Assembly: GCA_026770025.1 (NCBI GenBank)
Contig: JAMXDE010000005.1
Location: 868,001-932,000 of the forward strand
Direction: 5' to 3'
Length of the DNA stretch: 64,000 bases
Source of the DNA: Craspedostauros australis
Lineage: Eukaryota > Bacillariophyta > Bacillariophyceae > Mastogloiales > Achnanthaceae
Shown piece by piece: positions 42,592 to 50,439 of the stretch. The first letter of the stretch is position 1. The number at the start of each line of letters is the position of its first letter. The notes under the pieces were generated by a model that saw only the letters and a list, made by a program, of their open reading frames with translations, made no database searches and was not told the DNA's origin. The position numbers and the translations under genes are program-made.

Positions 42592-43059
42592 GATGGGATG
42601 TTGACTTTTAATGGATGAGTTGAGTTGATTAGAGAAATTAGAGCTGGCTTGGCCTGGCTTGGAGTGGAGAAATGTGAGTGCAATTATCGGGAGCTTGTGA
42701 TGGAGTCCACACTTGTTTTGTCTCTTGTGTATTGGAGGTTGTCGGAGGTTGCTGGAGTGTCGTGTGTGGCAAGGTTTCAATTCTGTTGTCGTTGTCAAAT
42801 GTCAGTGAATTGTGAGAAGAAACGGCTGCGCCAAAATGAATGGTGATGATGCGCGAGAACGAAAATGAACATTGTCGAACACTAATCGTCCGTATTGAGT
42901 CGTCCTTTGTTCGAATACAACGCATAATAGTCTCCTACGTCTATCTAGAGACTAGAATCAAGTATCGATGGACTTTCCCTATTCCTGAAGAAGAGAGCGG
43001 GGTAGACTGGACAGCCAACTGTATCTACATTCCCTCTCCCACAAGACTCTTCCAACACT
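42592..43059. other. Intergenic region
   Basis: About 470 bp between two minus-strand genes. No coding or repeat signal recognised. Confidence 0.5.
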
Positions 43060-45093
43060 TTATGCCTTCTTCCTTTGTCTCTTCGGTGCGGTTGCAGCGC
43101 TTGTTGTTGCTGGTTTCCTTTTTGCTTTTGCTTTCGGTTTCGATTTCAGTTTCGGTCTTGTGGACGGCGTCGCCTGCTGCTTCGCACTCAAAACAACTGC
43201 AGCATTCTGGGCCGCACCGTCGTACTGGTCGACGAAACTCGCCACGTTGAATTTGCGTTTGCATCCTGCATAATTCATGTACCGGATCTTGCCGAAGACC
43301 TCACGTTCCTTCCATCCTTGGTCGTGCAAGCCCATGATGCTCCAACCAACGCCGATGAAACCGTTGGGATCGCGACCGTCCAAGGCGTACTTGTCATTGA
43401 AATACTGCGCCGTCTTGAGTGCCACCAGCGGCGATTCCGTCCACTCCAAGATCTTCTTGGCCCAGTACATGCGCAAGAATCCATGCATCTGCCCTTCGCG
43501 CACGACCTGCAGTTGCGCGGCGTTCCACAAGTCATCGTGAGTCTTGCCTTGCTCCAGATCTCGCAACGAGTACACGTGCTCCCTGGCATCCGCGCTGTGC
43601 ACTTCGAGCGTCTCAAACGCCCATCCAGCAGCCGTTTCCAGGTCGTCGTAGTCGTGTGGGGAGTAGTAGAGAAAGTTGTCGGACAGTTCACGACGGATGA
43701 GCCCCTCCTCGATGAACGAGGCGCTGCCTTCTTTGTGCTTGTTCAGTTTCTTGGTGGCCAAGGCCAGCCTGTGGAAGGAGACGTGGCCATGGTTGAGCCA
43801 TGGTGATAGGTTGGAGCAGATGTGCTTCTGGTTGGGATCGTTACGCAGGCTGTCGTACTTGGGAAGGCCGGTTTGAATGAAGAACGCGTACTGCTTCTTG
43901 GCAGCATCCGTGCCTGGCTTTTGCCATGCAACGGTCGGCACGGAAGCATCCATCTTCAGGTATTCTGTGTAGGCGTCAAGATCGAATGTTGTCATGGCAG
44001 GTAGATCCGCTTCATTCACGTGTGCGTTGCCCTTCAGTTTCGGAAATTTCTGCAGATACGTGTCCAGCACCTTGTTGATCTTCGGTCGCAGCGTCCGTGC
44101 TCCGACCTGGCGCTTGTCCGCGGCATGCCATACGGGAACGACGTTGTGCGCATCCACTTGCCAAAGGGGGATATTCTGCTCCTCCAACAATGGTGTTGTC
44201 TGACATTCCATCCACTGACGAAAGTGCCGCAATGGAGAAAAGTCGCTGATGACGACCTGTGGTTCATATTTGGCGACGACGTCGTCCATGACCGTCTTTC
44301 CCACCTCTTCATGCGATGGTGGCAGAATAATGTCGAGTGGGATCTGTTTCGCTTGGAGTTCCTTGTGCACGAGCTCCAACCCACCCAGCAGGAACTTGCC
44401 GTGACGTTCCGTGATGCCCATGTCAAGGAGATCAGGAATGCCCTCGCCGTCATCATCATCATCATCGCTTCTGTTCTGATTCCCAACTTCCGGTACCGGC
44501 TTGGTCGGCTGCAGCACGTACATGACACGCAGTGGCACATTTGCCGTTTCTGCGACATGCGATGCAAAGAGCAATGCCCAATTATCCACCGATCGAACAT
44601 CGCGCTGCATCCAGTAGATGACGCAGCTGCCATCGTCGTTCAGTTCGATGTGGTCCGACGTCAAGAGACGCGTTCGCTCTGCCATCATCCACGACGGCAT
44701 ATGCTTCTCATCTACCGGATCGCAGGTTGCGACGAAGGCGTCCAACACCGCGGCCATATTTGCAGGCTTTGGTGACGTGGGCGGTGTCGGTTTCTTGGCT
44801 GCTCGCTTCCGCGGCGTCGCGGCTTTCTTTGTGGCGGCCGGTTTGGAAGCGTAGCAACGTGTAGACGACGATGATGACAATGACGGCGACGAAGTCAACG
44901 ACCGCGCTGGTGACCGAATTGTCTCGAAGTTTCCGTAGCGGTTGATGAAGGGGTTCAATAGAGAAGATTGTCGATGGCCGACAATTGGTTGAAAGGCCGA
45001 TGTGGTCAGGGCGCGAGGTAGCAGAAGGAGGACGGAGATCGCGGACACCCGATGCCTTGGATGGATGCTCCTCGCACGCGTAGCCCAGAGCAT
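43060..45093 (-). CDS. Class II CPD photolyase, probably plastid-targeted
   Basis: A single exon of 677 aa from the ATG at 45093. The N-terminus has a hydrophobic stretch ending in TTSAFQPIVG, close to the ASAFAP motif of heterokont plastid presequences, then a Ser-rich stretch and a Lys/Pro/Ala-rich linker. The photolyase domain starts near residue 125 (IYWMQRDVRSVDNWALL). The FAD-binding half has GLIRRELSDNF, GQMHGFLRMYWAKKILEW, YALDGRDPNG and FGKIRYMNYAGCKRKF, all diagnostic of class II. It uses blue/UV-A light to repair cyclobutane pyrimidine dimers. An acidic insert (about six Asp) sits in the antenna half, and the C-terminus is a Lys-rich tail. It is head-to-head with IPP isomerase. Confidence 0.92.
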   Translation of the reverse strand: MLWATRARSIHPRHRVSAISVLLLLPRALTTSAFQPIVGHRQSSLLNPFINRYGNFETIRSPARSLTSSPSLSSSSSTRCYASKPAATKKAATPRKRAAKKPTPPTSPKPANMAAVLDAFVATCDPVDEKHMPSWMMAERTRLLTSDHIELNDDGSCVIYWMQRDVRSVDNWALLFASHVAETANVPLRVMYVLQPTKPVPEVGNQNRSDDDDDDGEGIPDLLDMGITERHGKFLLGGLELVHKELQAKQIPLDIILPPSHEEVGKTVMDDVVAKYEPQVVISDFSPLRHFRQWMECQTTPLLEEQNIPLWQVDAHNVVPVWHAADKRQVGARTLRPKINKVLDTYLQKFPKLKGNAHVNEADLPAMTTFDLDAYTEYLKMDASVPTVAWQKPGTDAAKKQYAFFIQTGLPKYDSLRNDPNQKHICSNLSPWLNHGHVSFHRLALATKKLNKHKEGSASFIEEGLIRRELSDNFLYYSPHDYDDLETAAGWAFETLEVHSADAREHVYSLRDLEQGKTHDDLWNAAQLQVVREGQMHGFLRMYWAKKILEWTESPLVALKTAQYFNDKYALDGRDPNGFIGVGWSIMGLHDQGWKEREVFGKIRYMNYAGCKRKFNVASFVDQYDGAAQNAAVVLSAKQQATPSTRPKLKSKPKAKAKRKPATTSAATAPKRQRKKA

Positions 45094-45948
45094 ACCTGGT
45101 TGTCGTTGGCTGGAATGCGATTGAGCTTGCGATTGCAGTCGCGAGTACAAATGCGAGAGCTTGCAATGAGGAAGTAGTCCATGCCGAGCAAAGCACTCGG
45201 TCGGATTGCATGGTAAGGCACCATGATGTGTCGGTGTGTTGGTGGTTGATTTCCACTCGTTTTCAGTGGACGTGGTTGATGCGTGTGTTCTGTAGTGTGC
45301 GAAGTTATCGCGCGAAAAATGATTCTGCGTCATCCTTGTTGATATCTCTATTCCATGTAGTCGACTTCAAATCGATCCGACTGCATCGACCTCGGCGACT
45401 TCTTCTTGAGTCAAGAGTGAGTCGCGCAATCGGCGTTGGGCAAACCAACCAAAAAGGACGCGTGTGCGACACGCGTTGGCCATGGTTCTGGAAAACACGC
45501 GATACGGGAATCCGCAAACGTGATCGGTTTTGGTGTCATGAAAAGATACGCGAAAAACAACTACAACTGCAACCACAAAAACAACCGAGGAGACATCAAC
45601 ATCAACACCAACTCCAACCCCGACGCTGGCCTCCACCTCTTGACACGAACTTGCTTGCGCACAACCACACAAGAGAAGGTTCATGGCTGCATGCACACCA
45701 CAATTGAGTCTCCTTTACAACGGTTGCATCTGCGTTCACATACGATACGATCAAAGAAGCGGAGGAGTCCTGCACTTCCAACTACCATTGTATTCTCTGG
45801 TGACAAGCGAGACCTTCATCGCCAACTTCTGACATCAAGTGAGGAACGAGCGAAATATCGCACTCCGCATGCGCTGCAACTATCCCATCAATACTCCTCT
45901 CAGCATCTGAACGAAACGAGCTCCTTGACTTCAGTTTCAGCAGCGCGA
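45094..45948. other. Divergent promoter between photolyase and IPP isomerase
   Basis: 855 bp between head-to-head start codons. Both genes have open frames extending into it, but the chosen starts give proper signal peptides. No other gene seen. Confidence 0.55.
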
Positions 45949-46977
45949 ATGCCAACAAAGCTGATGATTTCGACAAGAACAACGACGACGGCAGCAATGG
46001 TGGCAGTGATGATAGCTCTGGCAATCGCAGTTGCTTCATCATGCGTCGGCACCTGCGAGGCATTCCAGCCAGCCATTCCGCAGAACGCGGGCAGAATCGG
46101 TCAACGGCATAGACCAAACGCAAACGCAAACGCAAACAGTCCACCACAACAGATACGCCCAACACCGACGGCACTGTGCGAAACTCAAGCCTACGGCGCG
46201 GACATGGATCAGGAGGCCATGATGGAGACGGACATGCTGATCGTGGTCGATGAGAATGACATGCTGGTCGAGGGTGTGGACTGCTCCAAGAAGAAGGCGC
46301 ACACGTTCGGCAACGATTCGCCGCGCGGCATCCTGCACCGCGCCTTCTCCTTCTTCCTCTTCAACCCGCAGGGCGAGATGCTCCTCACCAAACGCGCCGA
46401 CAGCAAGATCACCTTCCCGGGCGTGTGGACTAACGCATGCTGCTCGCATCCCTTGCATGGCATGACACCAAACGAGGTCGACGTGCTGCCGCAGGCGTAC
46501 CCAGAAATGAAGGGCATCCGCAATGCCGCCGTGCGCAAATTGAAGCAGGAATTGGGCATCACTGCCGATCAGCTGCCGATGGAGGACATGCGGTTCATCC
46601 ACCGGTTCCATTACTGGGCGTCCGACACCATCACGTACGGCGACACCGCGCCGTGGGGCGAGCACGAAGTCGATTACATCATCTTTTTGCAGATCGAGGA
46701 GCCCGCAATGCAGATCAATCCGGATGAAGTCTCGGAGTGCAAGTACTTGACGATCGCGGAAATGAAAGAGATGCTGCAAGAGCCCGATCTGCTGTGGTCG
46801 CCGTGGTTCAAGGGCATCATGGAGCGCGGTGGCTTCGAGTGGTGGGAGAATCTGGACGACGCCATGGCGGGCAAGTACACCAGCGAGACGATCACCTTCT
46901 TCGATGCGGATCCGGAGCACTTTGCGGCCTACAACACACCCGAGCATACCCGATTAACAGGCGTAATGAAATCGTAG
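45949..46977 (+). CDS. IDI: Isopentenyl-diphosphate delta-isomerase (type I, Nudix), probably plastid-targeted
   Basis: A single exon of 342 aa from the ATG at 45949. A signal-like hydrophobic segment is followed by GTCEAFQPAI, an Ala-Phe junction typical of heterokont plastid presequences, then an Asn/Ala/Pro-rich linker. The enzyme domain (about 115-330) has the catalytic Cys in WTNACCSHP and the Nudix-type segment AAVRKLKQELGI with its metal-binding Glu residues. It also has HRFHYWASD, the substrate-site WGEHEVDYI, and the C-terminal SPWFKGIMERGGFEWW. It interconverts IPP and DMAPP, feeding carotenoid, sterol and phytol synthesis. The open frame continues upstream to 45436, but that extension is low-complexity and probably 5' leader. 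Confidence 0.93.
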   Translation: MPTKLMISTRTTTTAAMVAVMIALAIAVASSCVGTCEAFQPAIPQNAGRIGQRHRPNANANANSPPQQIRPTPTALCETQAYGADMDQEAMMETDMLIVVDENDMLVEGVDCSKKKAHTFGNDSPRGILHRAFSFFLFNPQGEMLLTKRADSKITFPGVWTNACCSHPLHGMTPNEVDVLPQAYPEMKGIRNAAVRKLKQELGITADQLPMEDMRFIHRFHYWASDTITYGDTAPWGEHEVDYIIFLQIEEPAMQINPDEVSECKYLTIAEMKEMLQEPDLLWSPWFKGIMERGGFEWWENLDDAMAGKYTSETITFFDADPEHFAAYNTPEHTRLTGVMKS

Positions 46978-47448
46978 CAAACCGTGCACATGAATGGTCG
47001 GAGAGTGGTATTCCTGTAGCTCGTCGAGTAGAGGACTCCAAAACTTGCATTACATGCGACACGCACAGACACTACTTTAAGTGTTGCATGAGATAAAGTG
47101 AGCGTAGTATTAATATAATGTAATACAATATTGGAGCAAGAATATGGTCAAGGACTTCTCCCAGCAATAGAGTATGGTTGCAGTTGGTTGGAGGTTGAAT
47201 TGTTCCTGTTGTGCGCAGCGACATGAAATAGTCTCTCGTGACAAGGGGTGGAAAGAAGTGTGGAGTCGGCAGATCCATGATTTCGGCGAAGATCTGGCGA
47301 CCTTGGTGCTCTGAATCATCATCACAAACGGCGATCGAGGTGGACAAGTGCCAACCATGTCCTCGCCGTCATTCATGCGTCCATCACGATAGCAATCGTA
47401 GCCACAATAACAACCACAGCTGAAATCACAATCAGTGCTAGCGTTACC
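46978..47448. other. Intergenic region
   Basis: About 470 bp between two plus-strand genes. Nothing recognised. Confidence 0.5.
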
Positions 47449-48693
47449 ATGATCCAAGGCTCTCCAAAGACGATATCGCATTGCATGGTGGCGTGCAATG
47501 TGTACGTCTCAGCAGCGTGCTCCAAGACAGCACCCGCTCTAATTCAGCTGGTCTCGCATGCTCAGTCCACCGCAATGAAGCACTCTGCATCCACATCATC
47601 GACATCATCGTCATCATCAACATTATCAACATCATCAACGCAGGTAGGCCTGGTGCACGCATATGCCGATGTGCCGTACAAGCGATCCTCGTTCCACTTT
47701 GCAGGTTCCAGCACCGCAGTTGCGCAAGTTGTGTCGGATTTTGCGTCGACTGCCATTGCTTCCTTGGAGCATGCGTGGCATGAAGCCCAAGATCATGACA
47801 ACACCACAAGCGGGAAAAAGGAGACTACGAAGCAAGCGCCGCAATATCAGAAGCAAGGCGGGGCCGATGCTCCATCCAAAGCATCCGTACCGCTCAAACC
47901 AATGAAGGCAACGCCACATCCTACTGTTGGACTGATCGATCATATTTCCATCATGCCGCTATCGTACGAAGACGACCCACTCAATGCGGAGCCAAGCAGC
48001 AAGCAACACAGCGAATCACAACAGACCCAGATCTTTTCGTGGGATGAAGCCTCACAAGCAGGGTTCCAACTCCATGACAACTCCGCAGCACCACAGAATA
48101 ATCCAACCACGCCATCCGGTTGGGCGGCTCGGTCTGTCGGCATCTCCATGGCCAATGCTGGTGCGGACGTCTTCTACTACGGGCATGCACATGAACACGA
48201 TCACCCGCTGGCGCAGATACGGCGTGAAAAGACCAATTTCTTTCGATCACAGCACAACGGCGACGACGACAATGCATCCGCGCCATCGTCCATCGGACAG
48301 GCCACCATCGGCGCACCGCCATCCTTCGTCGAAAACTACAACATCAGACTGCACCCTTGTCCCAAATCGCAGGCCCGAACATTGACCAAGCTCGTTCGCG
48401 AAATTGATGGGGGCTTGCCGTTCGTGGAGGCACTCACTCTGTCGTACGGCGAGCTATGGGAAGTTGCCTGCAATCTCTTGCAGCCCAACATTTCGTCGGC
48501 GCATGACATCCAAACCAAGATGGAGGAGTGGATGTCGCGAGACGAGAGCAACCGAGATGCTATGGATCACGGATACCAAGTTGGCACAACGATTGGGCAG
48601 TGCGAACGGATGATGGAGGCATTGCGCGATGGCAAACGCAAGCAGCATGATGCGGCCATCATGGACAATTTCCATAAATACTTCAAAATGTAA
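47449..48693 (+). CDS. Formiminotransferase N-terminal-subdomain protein (FTCD-like, no cyclodeaminase)
   Basis: A single exon of 414 aa from an ATG in good context (ACCATGA); a second in-frame ATG at 47485 is possible. Core motifs match the formiminotransferase N-terminal subdomain: CNVYVSAACSKTAPAL, VGLVHAYADVPYKRSSFHFAG, HPTVGLIDHISIMPL, RSVGISMANAGADVFYYGHA, LAQIRREKTNFF and GAPPSFVENYNIRL. The arrangement is like the stand-alone plant homologue rather than the bifunctional animal enzyme, and no cyclodeaminase domain is present. In animals the full domain moves a formimino group from formiminoglutamate to tetrahydrofolate; whether this protein is catalytic or only folate-binding is unknown. 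A Ser/Thr run near residue 45 and a Lys/Gln-rich insert near 115-150 look like lineage-specific loops. Confidence 0.8.
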   Translation: MIQGSPKTISHCMVACNVYVSAACSKTAPALIQLVSHAQSTAMKHSASTSSTSSSSSTLSTSSTQVGLVHAYADVPYKRSSFHFAGSSTAVAQVVSDFASTAIASLEHAWHEAQDHDNTTSGKKETTKQAPQYQKQGGADAPSKASVPLKPMKATPHPTVGLIDHISIMPLSYEDDPLNAEPSSKQHSESQQTQIFSWDEASQAGFQLHDNSAAPQNNPTTPSGWAARSVGISMANAGADVFYYGHAHEHDHPLAQIRREKTNFFRSQHNGDDDNASAPSSIGQATIGAPPSFVENYNIRLHPCPKSQARTLTKLVREIDGGLPFVEALTLSYGELWEVACNLLQPNISSAHDIQTKMEEWMSRDESNRDAMDHGYQVGTTIGQCERMMEALRDGKRKQHDAAIMDNFHKYFKM

Positions 48694-48864
48694 GGTCATG
48701 GCACGCTTTCTCTAGAATAGTGGATTGAGACCAGTGCACGTATGAACGAATGATAACGATGAATGTACCGCCTTCTGTATGAGTGTACCATTGTGTACAA
48801 TTCATAGCTGAATCGTCGTCGTCCCCGTAGTTGAATGGAACAGCGATAGCAAAGCCGCCGTGGC

Positions 48865-50139
48865 TCATTTGCCAGTCTTCTTGGGGATAGTCATTGTCGC
48901 CAACTCCGTTTGCAAACGTTCCGTGACCCACCGGCCGACCACGTTGTCCTCACAACCGCTCCAGTAGTGCGCCGTGTGGGCATGCAGACACTTGATGCTC
49001 CGCGTATTCCGTATCCCCGCAACACCACGATTCGCACCAAATGCCGCTTCCCATTTGCGTTGCCGGATCCAGATCCAATCTGCATCATGGATCATGGCAT
49101 GGCGTGCTTGTCCGTACGCGGCATGGGCCACCTGCATGGATTGCAGTGCCTCGGCATCGGTCTGAAGCCGCTGCTCCAGCTCCTTCCCGAAGCTCTCCAA
49201 TTCTAATTTGGAAATGAGCGCTTTCGCCAACGGATGTGTCACCCAGAAAATGGTGGGGAATGGCTCCAGCAATTGGGGAGACGACGATGCAGTGGGCGTT
49301 TGCGCTTGCGTTTGCATTTGCGTTGACGTTGCTACATGATCCAGTTGAGGCGCAGCACCTGCATCTCGATCAGCGCTTTCATTTTTGTGGTCGTCAATAC
49401 CACCACCACCAGCAGCAGCAGCAGCAGCGCCCTCCTCCTTCTGCATACTCCGTTTCCGCGCCTTCTGTCGGCCTCCTCTGCCTTCATTCTCTGCTCGTGC
49501 GGCAACTGGATACAACCGCAGCACGACGGGAGCGTCGACGTCTTTTCCGGGAAGACCCGGGATGTCTCGAATCCTTGCTGCAACCGACAAGGCGTTGCCC
49601 GGCAGGTACCCCAACTGATTGACCAAGTACATGTCATCGCGCTCCGTCAGAGCACGCTCTTTCTCGATGGTCGGAAGGACGTAATGGCGATCGGATGGCA
49701 GAATTTCCTTCGCCGTCCCACCGGTGACACCCATATTCCCGTTGTCATCTTGGCTTTCTGCTCCGTCGCCTCCGCACTCCTGTTGCGCTGCCTGCAGAGC
49801 GGCAGCCTCCACCTCGATGACCTTCTTGCGACGGCGTCTCGCCGATCGGCCAAGGTTGCGCTTGCGCTTCCGCGACGACTCGTACTGCTGCGTGCCTTCG
49901 TCGAACATCCAAAATGGCTTGCGTGTATTTCGCTTCGTATAATAGGTGTTCCAGTTAGGCTCCACCAAGTCTTGCAAGAAGGATGGAGAATCGCTTTCGT
50001 TCAACACTCTCACTTCTGTGGAACGAATGAGTTCTTCATGCGCTCCCAACGAACATTTCCACGATTTCTGTTTCGGCCATTTTGCGCGCATTTCTTTGTG
50101 TGTGGTTTGTGGCGCCAAATACGGACTACAGTCAGACAT
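48865..50139 (-). CDS. DUF501-domain protein
   Basis: A single exon of 424 aa. The first ~100 residues are basic (KRKRNLGRSARRRRKKV), possibly a nuclear signal. The DUF501 domain is in two parts: LGYLPGNALSVAARI near 175-190 with VVLRLYPVAAR, and after a Gly/Ala/Gln-rich insert, FPTIFWVTHPLAKALISKLE, AHAAYGQARHAMI and GVAGIRNTRSIKCLHAHTAHYWSG. In bacteria DUF501 proteins are short (about 150-200 aa) with no known biochemical activity. The CLHAH segment with the nearby Cys suggests a metal or small-ligand site, by inference. No targeting peptide is obvious. Confidence 0.78.
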   Translation of the reverse strand: MSDCSPYLAPQTTHKEMRAKWPKQKSWKCSLGAHEELIRSTEVRVLNESDSPSFLQDLVEPNWNTYYTKRNTRKPFWMFDEGTQQYESSRKRKRNLGRSARRRRKKVIEVEAAALQAAQQECGGDGAESQDDNGNMGVTGGTAKEILPSDRHYVLPTIEKERALTERDDMYLVNQLGYLPGNALSVAARIRDIPGLPGKDVDAPVVLRLYPVAARAENEGRGGRQKARKRSMQKEEGAAAAAAGGGGIDDHKNESADRDAGAAPQLDHVATSTQMQTQAQTPTASSSPQLLEPFPTIFWVTHPLAKALISKLELESFGKELEQRLQTDAEALQSMQVAHAAYGQARHAMIHDADWIWIRQRKWEAAFGANRGVAGIRNTRSIKCLHAHTAHYWSGCEDNVVGRWVTERLQTELATMTIPKKTGK

Positions 50140-50439
50140 TTATCGTGTGTTTTAATAACAACTGATCGGGGTGTCATTCCCGTTCATTGGGGTTGCGGCA
50201 GATTACATATTTTATAGATAAATGAGCATTGGCTTACAGCGATTCTGTTGGAAAACGACACAAGAGGCAGAGATGCGAGAAGGGGGATTTAACCCGAAAG
50301 GAGCAGCGCAAGACCATTCAAACCCAAGGAATTAGAGTATCGTGCTCGCGCATCGTAGAGCACTGCTAGATTTCAGCCATATCTTCGAAGGTTCGCATGA
50401 ATTGAGGGCACATGCTCGGTGGAGTCGGGCCGCTCGCGA
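50140..50439. other. Short intergenic region
   Basis: 300 bp between two minus-strand genes. Nothing recognised. Confidence 0.5.

Noticed and set aside
45094..45333. 80-residue N-terminal extension of the photolyase
   Set aside because: It would bury the signal peptide; a possible splice donor near 45094 suggests this stretch is leader, not coding.
45436..45948. 171-residue N-terminal extension of IPP isomerase
   Set aside because: Low-complexity Thr/Asn/Lys-rich sequence; starting at 45949 gives a proper signal peptide and Ala-Phe plastid junction.
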